A stretch of 64,000 bases of DNA, taken from positions 11,920,199 to 11,984,198 of the forward strand of contig CM030848.1 in the NCBI GenBank assembly GCA_018105865.1. Direction: 5' to 3'. Below are positions 1 to 13,224 of the stretch, piece after piece. The number at the start of each line of letters is the position of its first letter. Position 1 is the first letter of the stretch. Under the pieces are notes generated by a model that did not search any database, was not told where the DNA came from, and saw only the letters and a list, made by a program, of their open reading frames with translations. The position numbers and the translations under genes were made by a program. This DNA comes from Metaphire vulgaris (Eukaryota > Annelida > Clitellata > Crassiclitellata > Megascolecidae).

Positions 1-50
1 TGCCTACCGCCAGATACGTTCTCTCGGATTCAAGATGCGGTCGTCCAGCG

Positions 51-446
51 ATGAGCGAACCGGCTACGATTTCACTCGAGAACGACGACCAGTCGACGAG
101 AACCTCCTCCCGTGGTGGTCTCGACGACCCGCCGTGTCACGAGCTACGGACGGGTAATTCCAGGCACTCGACGACGGAAAACTACACGGTGCCCAGTTCT
201 CGGACATCGCAGCCGGAGTGCCGCCTACGAAGCAGCGGGGACAGCAGTGAGGTCAAGAGGACGCCCGTGTATCAGCGTCAGTCGCCTCTGTCGACGCTGA
301 ACGCCAAGACGAAGGCGGACAGCACCGTGTTACTAGACAACGTGACTGGTGGTGCGTCTTATCTATCGCCTGCAGCAGCGAGACGAAGGATCGCATACAG
401 CTGCGACGGGGACAGATATGCATCGATTACGTCATCGGATTTGACT

Positions 447-490
<44 letters not shown>

Positions 491-832
491 CGACGACGAT
501 GCTGATGACGTTGACCATGACGTGCAGCGGAATAATTCCAGTCGGCAGGTGAGAGGCGGAGTGCCTCTAAAGGTGTGGCACAAACGATCGCTGCAGAACG
601 CCGCCGCCGCCGCCGCCGCCTCTGGAAGAGACCAGTTGGCGAAGAAGAGGAAGAAGAAGAAGAAGCAGCAGGCTTTCCAGGAAACAACAGCGGGCGCAAC
701 CACTTCGGCCCCTGGCGTAGGATTCGCGTACGGTGACCGAGAGGACGGGCGTCATGTCGTGGAGGCGTCGCCTGACAGTTCGTCTTCTAGCGAATCGATG
801 GTCAACTATTCTTCGAAAAGTTCCGACAGCGA

Positions 833-866
<34 letters not shown>

Positions 867-1145
867 ACTACTACTACTACTACTACTGCTACTACTACGG
901 CAGCCGCTCCCGCTCAGCAGAACAACAGCAACACGGCTGGTGCCCGAAAGTGCAAGAGAAAGAAGCGATTGACTGACCTGAGCGTGACTGCGGCGACGAT
1001 CTTGGAGTCGGAGAACAACAAACTGAAGGAGGAGCTGAGATGTCTTTCCAGGGAGGTGACGGACCTGAAGGAGATAATTGGATGGAAGGAAAATGACAGT
1101 CGCAGCGGAAATTCGGTTCTTGCCTGTAGGCTGTATAAGCGATAG
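51..1145 (+). CDS. Leucine-zipper (DDIT3/ATF4-like bZIP) protein, 5' end beyond window
   Basis: Open frame of 364 codons from an ATG at 51 to TAG at 1143-1145. The frame is also open upstream to the window edge, so the true start may lie outside. Most of the protein is low complexity: a run of Asp from GAT/GAC codons (bases 457-500), poly-Ala (600-620), a Lys-rich block (640-665) and Thr/Ala runs from ACT/GCT repeats (833-900). The C-terminal 60 residues look structured: a basic patch KCKRKKR, then a zipper with leucines exactly seven apart four times (LESENNKL...L...L), ending LKEII. The zipper resembles CHOP/DDIT3 and ATF4 (LxxENxxLKxE, SREV). The Asn-x7-Arg signature of a true basic region is not in register, as in CHOP, so it may act as a dimerising, weakly DNA-binding partner. 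Stress-response function is inference only. The exon is GC-rich compared with the AT-rich sequence after it. Confidence 0.6.
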
Positions 1146-2093
1146 ACGACAATATTACTTATTCTTTATAGGCATGCTTGTGTTTCTGTTGGGTTTACTG
1201 TTAACTTTCTCAGGTGGAATGCAGGTTAGGCCTAAAGTTTCTTTAAAATTATTTGTATTTTATGCGATTTTGTAACTAAGAGCAAGCAAGCTTCGACCGT
1301 ACACTGTACGTTTTATAACGTATTTTATTTCCGACGATAAAATACGTATAATACGCGTACGGCAAAATTTGCGTACATTGAAATACATTGCCTCACAGTA
1401 TATATAGGCCTAACCATGACGTAACCGCAGTATTTTACGTGAAATTTGCGTATTTTATTTTCGGACATAAATACGTATAATACGCGTGTTTTATTGTGGG
1501 ACCTAACGTATACGGTCGTATCTTGAGAACAGGGAATAGCGAGTTGGTTCAGATATATATATATACAGTACAAATGAGAATAATAATAAAAGTGACCGGA
1601 ACGTTTGGTTCTATGACCAGATCAGCAGTATCTTTAAAGTTAGAATAGAGGCTAATTGTCATAATAAAGACCTGTCTTTGCCGTAACAGAACCTCCTGAG
1701 CCGATTTGGTTTTGCGGTAGATGTGTTTATAAAATGTCCTAAGTTAAAGAATAGCATTATACGGATGTTTGGAGATAGCAATGTGTATGGAATGGCGCTA
1801 AGAAATTACAATTTTGCTGTGCCTGTTACTTTATTGATTGAGACGGTAACTTTGGACTGTAACTAATTCTGCAACGTTGCTCTCATATACCTCATTAGTG
1901 CTGTATCTACATAATTATGTAAAGTTGTCGATTATTGTTATTTGTTATGGTTTTGCGAGTGTTATCAAAGCATGAAGCAAAATAGACGATTTTTTATCCG
2001 CTTTTTAACAAAAAATAAATTGCACAGCACCCCTGCAATTTTTTTATATCGCTTGATACCATAAGGATCTTGTGGCTCGTCACATGAATTAAG
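1146..2093 (+). other. Probable 3' UTR and flank of the zipper gene
   Basis: AT-rich sequence without a convincing gene. AATAAA occurs at 1663-1668 and 2014-2019 and either could be the poly(A) signal. Two related stretches (1316-1364 and 1426-1490) repeat the words TACGTATAATACGCG and GCGTATTTTATTT. A 53-bp stretch at 1172-1224, bounded by AG and GT, encodes a hydrophobic peptide (MLVFLLGLLLTFSGGMQ). It could be an exon of another gene, but only 39 nt would separate it from a usable donor in the preceding frame. Confidence 0.4.
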
Positions 2094-4749
<2,656 letters not shown>

Positions 4750-4757
4750 ACTGTTAA

Positions 4758-4942
4758 CAGGGGCGTAGCGACGGGGGAGGTATATCGGTATATACCCTCC
4801 CCAAATCAGTCTACCTTAAAGTTTTTTATGTGATTTACATGTGGTTATATGTGGTTTATGTGGTTTATGTGGTTTATAGTTAAGATTTATACACACCCAA
4901 AATATTTCTACCCTCCCTATCAAATTCCTGGCTACGCCCCTG
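4758..4942. mobile_element. hAT-type MITE, family CAGGGGCGTAGC, copy 1
   Basis: Starts CAGGGGCGTAGCGACGG and ends CTGGCTACGCCCCTG (inverted). It is flanked by a perfect 8-bp duplication ACTGTTAA (4750-4757 and 4943-4950), the length made by hAT transposases. Internal sequence is AT-rich with repeated GTGGTTTAT words and no coding capacity. Same family as 13866-14052 and 35822-36035. Confidence 0.92.
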
Positions 4943-5010
4943 ACTGTTAAGACTTGTAAAAATGCGGTTATAGTCTTTGGACACGTGGGTATTTGCGATA
5001 GTGCTTGCAG

Positions 5011-5414
5011 CAGTGGTTCTCAAGCTTTTCAACTATAGGGTGGCCATCCTATAGGTCACCCTATATGGTGGTCATGCCTACTATTTCGGTATCTAAGCGT
5101 GCCGCAACGTTATACAATTCTAAAATTTAGACTATTCTACAGACGATTCTGATCTGAGTTCTTATGATGAAAAATCTACTATATATACTGTACATAGGGA
5201 ATAAAAATGTTTATGGAATTATACAAACTAAAGATTCTAAACAACTGTAGATCGCACATTATTTGCAACTTTCGTCTAGTTAATATTTATTTGGACGTCA
5301 AAACATGTCTGGCATTATTAAAATACATTATATCAAATATTAAGGCCCCGCGGGCCACCTTCTAAGAGCTGACTGGCCACCAGTCGCCCGCGGGTCATGG
5401 TTCGGGAACCTATG
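5011..5414. mobile_element. hAT (Charlie/Zaphod-like) non-autonomous element
   Basis: The 5' end CAGTGGTTCTCAAGC and the 3' end GTTCGGGAACCTATG are imperfect inverted copies of the common CAGTGGTTCTCAA hAT terminus. Flanks GCTTGCAG and GCGTACAG match 6 of 8. No transposase frame is present. Single ends of the same kind occur at 9286 and 54181. Confidence 0.7.
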
Positions 5415-5808
5415 GCGTACAGCATAGAACCCATGATGCTATACTGAGTCTAGTAATAATTATTAAGAGTAGTTCAGCTTTTTAGAACAAACGTCAGTTC
5501 CATTGAACGGTGATATTTGAGTAATCATATAGGCCTATTCTCAGAAACCTTTCTTAATATTGTCTAAATCATATGATTTGTGAAATTTTGAGCATATGAC
5601 TAGACTGTTTGTTATACGTTGCTTTGAATCATCCCGTTAATGTGGATCAACATGTGGAAACTTGTAGGTTTTCAAAACTTGCATACATGGCATTCCTCGT
5701 GTTTAAGTGACTTGTGTGCGTTTGTTTGGTTCTTTCTTCAAATAAATTTTCTTACAAGTTCAGATTTATTGTTTTCTTTCTTTAGTGGTATTTGATTTTA
5801 ATAGCAGT

Positions 5809-5982
5809 CAGGGACATAGCCAGGCATGGGCAGGATTTTAGGTTTGGGGGCTGAAGCCCAAGATTCACTCCCCTTTCTTCTTTTTGAGCTCGCAGCGCCA
5901 TTTGGGCTTGAATTTTTTTGGGGAGCTAGCTTCAGACTTGGTGGGGCTTGAGCCCCCAAGCCCATTTCTAGCTACGTCCCTG
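5809..5982. mobile_element. hAT-type MITE, CAGGGACATAGCCAGG termini
   Basis: Ends CAGGGACATAGCCAGG and CTAGCTACGTCCCTG are inverted. A perfect 8-bp duplication ATAGCAGT lies at 5801-5808 and 5983-5990. The interior repeats GGGGCTTGAGCCCCC-like palindromic words. Confidence 0.9.
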
Positions 5983-6207
5983 ATAGCAGTTGCCTTTGTA
6001 GTAACGGTGGTTTCTGTGACGACACACAAGACAACTGTTTATTTGACAGGACACAGCATCTGCTGTATTTGTTGTGTTTATGAAATTTCATTGTCCTATA
6101 CTCATCTCTGTGGTACAATTTAAATATTTCAGCAAATCTTGAATGTATGCACCATTTTCGTAAACGGATATATTCCAAAGTTATTGATAAATAATCACGA
6201 TTCTTTG

Positions 6208-6326
6208 GCCTACTTACAGTGTTGTGCGACCGGTTCCCGTCAGAACACCGAAGTTAAGCAACGTCGAGCGCGGTTAGTACTTGGATGGGTGACCATCTCG
6301 GGATCGAGTCGTGGTGCCGCGGGGCC
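6208..6326 (+). pseudogene. 5S rRNA-derived sequence (5S pseudogene or SINE3-like head)
   Basis: The segment carries the 5S internal promoter parts: an A-box-like GAAGTTAAGCAACGTCGAGC and a box C TTGGATGGGTGACC (6280-6293) preceded by GGTTAGTAC. Its length to GGGGCC is about 119 nt, that of 5S rRNA. The 5' third is diverged, so it is not a functional 5S gene. Non-5S sequence continues to about 6520 (including AAAGCAATGGAAAACTACTC), as in 5S-derived SINEs, but no tail or target duplication was found. Confidence 0.75.
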
Positions 6327-6851
6327 AACCAACCAGTTCATTGCTTAGGCGTCGATAAATTGGTAGCAACGTTAAGTACTTGGGTAAAACGCTGGTCTAG
6401 AGAAAGCAATGGAAAACTACTCTAGAATACTACTTTAGTAAGCCGCATGCGTCGCTGCTTCCCTCAGGAACCGGCAGTCAGCGCCGGACCCTACGGTCGT
6501 TCGAGTACCCCAGAGGTTTATCTTTACCGTTTAAAAGCACTATTCAGTTCAATTTCATTGTTGAAGCCATATTTTCGCAAGTTTAGTTGCTGCGTAGTGT
6601 GATAGCGATCGCTATTATATACTTTCCAGTACCTTACTTTCCGAAATTCTCATTCAACAAGGCCAGGCTTGGGCTGGTATCTGGTTCTTATGACCTTTCA
6701 AATGGTATAGGTACATGGTTCGTATTACAGCCTTTCGAGTGGTGAATTATAATGTTGCCTGGTTCAGCGAGAGGTTGACAACTGTTCTTCAGTCAGAGTG
6801 CCTTTCATATTGCCTGTGTATACAAGATTTGAACTGTTTTATAGGTTTAGG

Positions 6852-6996
6852 CAGAGGCAGTTCCACTATTGAATGACTCCCCCCCACCCCTAGTGGCCTC
6901 CCACACTTCAATGCACGCATTCGGTATGTGCTGGTTTACGAAAATTTTGCCACCCTGACGACCCTCCCCACTTGCCAAATGCTGGAGCCGCCACTG
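6852..6996. mobile_element. hAT-type MITE related to the CAGTGGCGGCTCCA family
   Basis: Starts CAGAGGCAGTTCCAC and ends GGAGCCGCCACTG. Flanking 8-mers GGTTTAGG and GGTTAAGG match 7 of 8. The internal CCACTTGCCAAAT is shared with the copies at 24582, 36996 and 44632. Confidence 0.8.
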
Positions 6997-7685
6997 GGTT
7001 AAGGAACTGTAGAAACTCTTGCTATTTATGTATATGTATATTCTTATCGTGTTAACTGTCTTTGATTTCGTGTTAATTTTGCAGCGCATAATTTTCGAGC
7101 AGACGTTTTGTGAGTACATTGCATTTTGTAAATACATGTACATGTAGTAGAATGCAATTTGATTTAACCCTTTGGCGCCGTAAGCCATTATTTTGGCTTC
7201 GTAACGCATTGGTTATACAGATTATCGCGATCAACGGGTTAATCATATAATGTACGCGACTGTTAAGTTTGTCCATAGTAACTTTTGCCTGTTTTGTCTT
7301 GGTTGTTGATTGGTTCTATCTTTCGTCCAGATAGGTTTCCCAGTGAAAATCTTTCTACTACTCTCTTGTCAAAATTATTGTTTTGATTTCTATATTTATG
7401 AGCTGAGCCCCTTCCATAAAGTCTGTCGCCTCGAGTAAAAATTATTGAATAGGCCTATGCTAACTCAATGCGCTACTTGTCTTTCTGTGTTGTGGGACAT
7501 AGACATAACCAGAAAGGTGTTGCTCGGGACGAAAATGCGTCATGATTTACGCATTTACATTACTTTTTGACTTTGAGCGCAGTAAAGCTGTGCAGTAAGT
7601 AATCGTCAAACTTCTGATCTTGTTTTATTTATATGTGGCCATGACCTTGTTTTATTTATATTTGGCCAGACTCCTACAGTTACGA

Positions 7686-7766
7686 TTAACCCCTTAACTG
7701 GGTGCCCCGAGTAACGCTCGTCCATTTTACATTGAGTTACAGATAGTTGCCCAGTTAAGGGGTTAA
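7686..7766. mobile_element. 80-bp TTAA-flanked inverted-repeat element, copy 1
   Basis: TTAA at both ends, then CCCCTTAACTGGG and its inverted copy CCCAGTTAAGGGG. The middle holds CCATTTTACATTGAGTTAC, the reverse of the core seen in four other copies. TTAA target sites with CCC ends are typical of piggyBac-type elements. A weaker candidate of similar design lies at 7164-7242. Confidence 0.85.
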
Positions 7767-9608
7767 TGAAATCAGGAGTCTGATTTTGTTGGAATTGCCG
7801 GTAATTAATTGATAGCGCGAAACGCCAAATTGACCAAATCTTCCTAGTGCCTGTTGAACTTTTGGTATAGAAAAATTGAAAAATTACATTGTTTCTGAAC
7901 GTACATGATTCTCTGTCTTTTCTTTAAAAATTGAGCGCATTCTTAACTAATAATTATCGTATGGGTTGGTGTAAAATCTGTAAATTGGCATTAATGAGTT
8001 TGTTTTCTGACATGTATGTTTTCAACTTTCTTGATGAATCATTCTTGCAAAGAAGCAGGTCATTATGTTGCTGTGCAGTTTCATTTCTATTTGTAATGGA
8101 TTAATGTTGTGATCTGAACCTATTTTTTATATCCTGTGGATTTTCAGTTGCTTGTTGTTATGTTAAGGAACTTATTTCTTAGCACATGTAGCTTTTCAAA
8201 TATTAAAAAAACTGTGAACGCACGAATTGTAGCTGTGTATGCATTGAATGTAAGCTGCATATTTTCTAATTTATCTTTGAATATCAGTCTGCATAATATA
8301 ATTTATCTAATTATATTTAGAGCTGTTTGAGTTTGCTATTTGAGTGGATGAGGCATATTCTGTTTGTATTTCCTGAAATAGTATTGACTGTTTGTCGCGG
8401 TACATCGTATTATTATGCCTTGCTTGCCTGTATTATAGGCTGTGAAGCTGAATTTTAAAATTTAGATATGTTTGACCTACCATGACGTGCTTTCCCGGCG
8501 AATAAAATATTCCCAGTAAAAATGTGCTTCAAAATGGAACCTGTGAAACTTTGAATTTCACGTAGTTTAGTGGTTTTAGTTGTCTTTTCTCGAACGCTCA
8601 TACGTTTCGAGTGAAATAATTACCATATACTCTTCTTAAGAGACACAGTGGGAGCTTAGCTTATCAAGAGTGAAAATTATCATATAATGCAGTTTTCATC
8701 AAATATTTGTTAATGTATGGAAGAATTTATAAATATCAAGATTTATTTGAGTCTGTAATTTGTTAGTAATTTTAATTGCTAGACGTCATCTTTGCTCGTT
8801 GCTTTATGTTTTGATAACATTTCAATTTTAATTGCCTCTTCGTTGTTTTCTGATGTGTTATGGGTGGTAAATCGTAAATTATTAGCAATCGTTGCATGTT
8901 CTATTGACTATACATCGTGCTCGCTGCGAATAGACGGGTAAAATTATTGTTAATTAAATCTATCATAGCATCAGACATATATTAGATATATTATTAATAT
9001 ATAATCTTATAGTTATGTCCGGACGGCTGATGCTAACGGAACGGGTGCGTATTCACGTACATATACTGCGAATTTTGAATAAGTAAATTAAGTTTTATCA
9101 AGAAAAGATTAGCGAGAATGCCTCGTAACGCGTGAATGCTGTTCTTACTTTGCGACAGTCAGTACGGGATGCAACATTTTATTTACCTGAAAGCAAAGCA
9201 CTACCAATTGGTTTGAAATAAGAATTTCAAAAAAGACTTAGACTAAAAGTCATGCTTAATATTAAACCGCTGTTCTTCTAGATCAGTGGTTCTCAAACTG
9301 GGGTGATTTTTGAAGGAGCAATATTCTTAATAAGTTTTACTCTTCTTAGCGGAATTTCTTTTGGTTCGTTGATGAGCGAATATTCAAGCGATGCCTGGAA
9401 TTTTTGTAGCCCTTGATAATGAAGAACTGACATTAGATAAGCTACCACTGTTTCGGAGTTGTCGCACATCCCAAAGTCCCCCTACTAGAGTTAATTCAAG
9501 AAGAATTTCTAGCATGTTAACGGTTATTTTGCCTCTCCGAAAAAACAATCGCGCCAAAGTAACGCGAACACAGCAGCATTTTGTCTGGAGCGGCCCTGTA
9601 GCAGCCAA
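7767..9608. other. Intergenic DNA without recognised gene
   Basis: AT-rich, with short frames only. A single CAGTGGTTCTCAAACT hAT end is visible at about 9286. Nothing else with defined ends was found. Confidence 0.5.
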
Positions 9609-9610
9609 CG

Positions 9611-9654
<44 letters not shown>

Positions 9655-9680
9655 TGCTGCTGGTGTTGCTGTTGCTGCTG
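9609..9680 (+). repeat. (CTG)n trinucleotide repeat
   Basis: About 14 CTG/GCT units followed by interrupted TGC/TGT units. It is readable as poly-Ala or poly-Leu in some frames, but no splice or start context supports coding. Confidence 0.85.
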
Positions 9681-9768
9681 CCTCCCAATTGGAGCCATCA
9701 GGCGTTGAACATTAGCACCCGATGTAGAAAATTACAGCGTCATGATAATGATTTGTCTCTGATCTCAG

Positions 9769-9912
9769 GTTCGCAGTTTCTCGGAGATGCTATTGACGGA
9801 CACCTGCCGACTGCTGTTCGGTCGGTATCAGATCCCGGGGTCTATCGGCAACGGTTGGATTTACCTCGGGACGGCGGCGTGCTTTTTCCGCGCTGCATAC
9901 GGCGTGCTTTGA
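9769..9912 (+). CDS. Possible 3'-terminal exon of an unidentified membrane protein
   Basis: After TCTCTGATCTCAG (candidate acceptor ending 9768) a GC-rich frame runs 47 codons to TGA at 9910-9912. It begins VRSFSEMLLTDTCRLLFGR and ends FFRAAYGVL, with a stretch of hydrophobic residues (WIYLGTAACFF). Codon use (CTG, GTC, ACC, CGC) is like the clear exons elsewhere in the window. No upstream exon was found and I do not recognise the family. It could also be a chance frame in a GC-rich island just upstream of the next gene. Confidence 0.3.
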   Translation, partial: VRSFSEMLLTDTCRLLFGRYQIPGSIGNGWIYLGTAACFFRAAYGVL

Positions 9913-10616
9913 GGGGCATTTGCTGGAGCTGCTGCTGCTTGCATGCCAAAGCAATGACTCGTGGAATCGCTGGGTTTAGACGGACATGAAGCCCTCGACC
10001 GCTTCGTGTCGCGTAGGCTGCGACGAAAGATCTATGCGAAACGGATTCGATTTTTCTAGCGCCCGTCTAATTCCGACGGATTTATTCGAGACTTTATCTT
10101 TAAGACGAGCGCAATCGATTAATTTCCTCCGGGTAATTTATGGACGCGTCTTGCACACGCCCACGCGTTTCCTGAGACAGCACCGCTGCTGCTGCTGCTG
10201 ATGATGATGATGCAATGAAATTCTTATCAGCTGGATCAGTTTTGTCGTTTGCAAGCGTCGGTGTGTCTCAACATCTTATAGTCTTTCTATGAGTTAACAA
10301 GAAATCGGTCTGGAATTCAGTATGGTAGCCTGTGCTGTGCCGAACCCTTCGCCCTGTCGCTGTGCTGTATCGACCAGCGACCGAACCTTAGTAATCGCTT
10401 CTGGGCTTGAGATTTGATGTCTGTCAAATAATTATTGGTGAGTTGCTGCTTACTGATTTTGCGGAATAGAACAGAATTGGCACAGTAAATATAAATCATT
10501 ACAGACCGGGATAAATCCTAGATCGAGATACGTTCAAAGTAGACTGACACGAGTCCCTTTCTGGAATATTCTTTGTCCTCTGGTGGTCGGTGGGCGTATT
10601 TCGGCGACTCACTGAA

Positions 10617-11861
10617 ATGTCAGAGTCGTCCGGAACCAATGGATTCCTATTGTCCGCCGTAGTCCTACTCTATCTCTTCGTTACCGACGAGACGCACGCT
10701 TCACCTGGCGGCGTGTCGTGTACCTACGAGGGTCACCTGAAAACCGACAGAAACTGGTTCGGTTACCTTGCCAACGTCAGCATCGTTACCATGGGCAGGA
10801 TGACGTTTCAGTTCGTCTACCACGCGGAACGATGTTGCCAGAACGTCCTGTTCTACTCCGAAGACCAGGCGGCGATCCTCAACGCCCGAATGAACTGTTG
10901 GCAGAAGGAGTACCTCCTCCGGCCCGAAGACGACCAGATCCTCCGCCTCACTCCGCGATTCTCCTGGTCCGGATGCCACGTGACGCACCCGAACGGCGTG
11001 GCCACGTACGTCTGCGAAGGCGGCCGGAGCTTCACCGTCGACCAGCACCGGTCCCCGGCCAACGGCGGACCGACCACCTGGTTCATCGCCGTCAGCAACT
11101 GCGCCGCCCTGCGAGGGCTCGAGCTCCAGTACCGGTTGGTCGTCTACGGACACGTCGGCGAATGTCGACCGGGCGTCGAGGAGGCGTCTCCGCCGCTCGG
11201 CGGGAAGTCGACGTCGCCCGGTTCTTCGACCGGCGGCGGCGGCGGCGGCGGCGCGGACAGACATCGCTACCAGCTCATGCGGAGGAACCCGCCGAGTCCC
11301 CCGGTACACTCGTCGGACTCGTCGTGCGTTCTCGAAGGCAGGCTGAACACCTCCTCGACCTGGTACGGGTTTCTGACGAACGTCTCGCTGGCCAGAGGCG
11401 GCGGGCTACAGTTCAAGTTCACGTACCCCGCTGCACAGCTAGTCCAGAACGTTCTACTGTATAACGAAACAGACGTGGGCAAGCTGACGCCCGAGAGCTC
11501 CTGCTGGCAGAAGCAGGGGGTCATACACCCGCGCCACAGCCAGGAAAAGATCCTCGATCTGAGCTTTGAGGCGTCGTGGAACGGCTGCGTGTCGAAGGAA
11601 TCCGGGTCCCCGACGGAAGAACTACAGGTGACGTGTCAGGGAGAGAGGTGGTACGAAGAACCGCGCAAGATCTTCATGGCCGTGAGCAACTGTATCAGTC
11701 GCAACGGGCTTTATCTTCATTATCGTCTCGAAGTCTTCGGTTTTACCAACGAAATCTGTTCCGCTGCCGACGAAACGATGATGACGATGAAGTCGCAGTG
11801 GTTGAAGATGCTGCCGCTGCTGCTGCTTTTAGTTATAGGCGGTGTATCGACCTCGCTGTAA
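10617..11861 (+). CDS. Secreted/anchored protein with two TMEM145/GPR180-type ectodomains
   Basis: An intronless frame of 414 codons from ATG 10617 to TAA 11859-11861. The first in-frame ATG was chosen because it is followed by a signal peptide (hydrophobic LLSAVVLLYLFV, likely cleavage near THA). Two homologous domains follow, about residues 30-180 and 230-390. Each has G.L.T...W.GFL/YL.NVS, F.F.YP/YH, a QNVLFYSE/QNVLLYNE motif, CWQK, then F.WSGC/ASWNGC, and W.IAVSNC/MAVSNC..RGL.L.YRL. This is the luminal domain pattern of the TMEM145/GPR180/GPR107 group. Here the seven helices are absent. A Gly/Ser-rich linker joins the domains, and the C-terminus is a hydrophobic tail (LPLLLLLVIGG) that suggests GPI or tail anchoring. 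Strong GC richness and lack of introns suggest a retroposed copy. Ligand and function are unknown. Confidence 0.75.
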   Translation: MSESSGTNGFLLSAVVLLYLFVTDETHASPGGVSCTYEGHLKTDRNWFGYLANVSIVTMGRMTFQFVYHAERCCQNVLFYSEDQAAILNARMNCWQKEYLLRPEDDQILRLTPRFSWSGCHVTHPNGVATYVCEGGRSFTVDQHRSPANGGPTTWFIAVSNCAALRGLELQYRLVVYGHVGECRPGVEEASPPLGGKSTSPGSSTGGGGGGGADRHRYQLMRRNPPSPPVHSSDSSCVLEGRLNTSSTWYGFLTNVSLARGGGLQFKFTYPAAQLVQNVLLYNETDVGKLTPESSCWQKQGVIHPRHSQEKILDLSFEASWNGCVSKESGSPTEELQVTCQGERWYEEPRKIFMAVSNCISRNGLYLHYRLEVFGFTNEICSAADETMMTMKSQWLKMLPLLLLLVIGGVSTSL

Positions 11862-12664
11862 AGTCACGTTTCATCTTTCACGTCTCGCTCGGTAAGAGAT
11901 GGCCAGAGACATCAGGTATCGTTCACCAATCTGCCAAGTAAACGTCTTTCTAACTCAAGTGCACTAATGCCGCCTCAGTTAATTGAAATCTTGATCGAAT
12001 ACCAAAAGATCAGCTATCGCATTTTTTAAAAATCGGCCAATTCCTCCGCATAATTGGCACAAACTAAATCGTACAAGAATCTCCAGATAACAGCTGAATA
12101 ATCGCAGTCCTTGTTTCCTCGTTTTCTGTGCACAGCCGCGCATAATAAGTGAGATTGCTGAAACGAAAGATTTGCCCGGAAAGTGAACTGCCATACCTCA
12201 AACTAAATGGACATTATTGCCAGCTACAAAGCGCGTCATACAGCCTTCAACTGTGAATATGAAGAGAGTTCAATCTTGTCTCAGGACGTCGTTTTCCCAA
12301 AATCACTCCTCAAAAACTCCACTTCACGATGGAAAGAGATATCTGTGGCGTCATTACCCAGCGCCGTTCTTCTCGGTTTGGGATATCGCATTAGCACAGT
12401 CCAATCAGGCCTACCCGGTGTTGGATACAAAAGAGAGTGCGTATCATTCAACCGAGGCTGCGGTCTAAGAACTCATATAAAAAGTTGCTGATCTCGTCTA
12501 GTCGCACTCTGCAATGTGCAACGCTTGAGGACTGAGGAGTGCAAGTGCAACAGTCCCAAGTTTACGAAAAATCGAAACGAACGATGTTCATACTGCAGAT
12601 GCCTGTGTGGCCTTCAGTATCGGCATTAGACAGTATACAGTGTTATACACTATAGTACAGCTTG

Positions 12665-12666
<2 letters not shown>
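11862..12666. other. 3' flank of the TMEM145-like gene
   Basis: No clear AATAAA within the first 300 nt. GC content drops towards the microsatellite at 12667. Only short frames are present. Confidence 0.4.
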
Positions 12667-12749
<83 letters not shown>

Positions 12750-12813
12750 TAATAATAATAATAATAATAAATATAATAATAATAAATATAATAATAATAA
12801 TAATAATAATAAT
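12667..12813. repeat. (AAT)n microsatellite
   Basis: Nearly pure AAT with four AAATAT interruptions. A MITE begins directly after it. Confidence 0.95.
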
Positions 12814-12817
12814 ATGT

Positions 12818-13092
12818 CAGTGGCGTAGCCAGGATTTCCGGAAGGGGGGTTTGGTTTTGATCATGACCAACTTGGCAACTAACTTCTAAAAAGCTTGACA
12901 AGCAAAATAAAAGGTCGTCATCTTACATCTTTACTTTATAGCGCTCACAAATTATTTTGCGTCGGCAGCCAAGGGGGCTTTTGATCCCCAAAACCGCGTC
13001 CGAAAATTTAAAATGTGTGTAAACACGTTAAAAATTTTTTCATCGGCAGCCAAAGGGGTTTAACCCCCAATCCCACCTTGGCTACGCCACTG
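12818..13092. mobile_element. hAT-type MITE, CAGTGGCGTAGCCAGG family
   Basis: Ends CAGTGGCGTAGCCAGG and TTGGCTACGCCACTG. The flanks TAATATGT and TAGCACGT match only 5 of 8, so the duplication has decayed. The interior has CCGGAAGGGGGGTTTGG, TGACAAGCAAAATAAAAGG (from 12897) and two GTCGGCAGCCAA(G/A)GGGG words. Same family, opposite orientation, as 18039-18357 and 37923-38207. Confidence 0.85.
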
Positions 13093-13224
13093 TAGCACGT
13101 GATAGATATAACGTGTGCAAAATTAGATTCTGCTGTTAACTTGAGCTGCTTTGTTCAGTGTATTCGAATGAATTTACTTTTTATTTTGAAATTTTTCGTT
13201 AAACAACTCTGCATCATCGACACA

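Noticed and set aside
6208..6326. Functional 5S rRNA gene
   Set aside because: The 5' third is strongly diverged, no T-run terminator follows and there is no tandem array.
9286..9330. Complete hAT element starting CAGTGGTTCTCAAACT
   Set aside because: Only one terminus was found; the same applies to 54181-54240, 40899-40940 and 41332-41400.
10701..11464. Other long frames inside the TMEM145-like gene (202 codons minus, 248 codons plus)
   Set aside because: Shadows of a GC-rich coding region; only the 10617-11861 frame has a signal peptide, domain motifs and a duplicated pattern.
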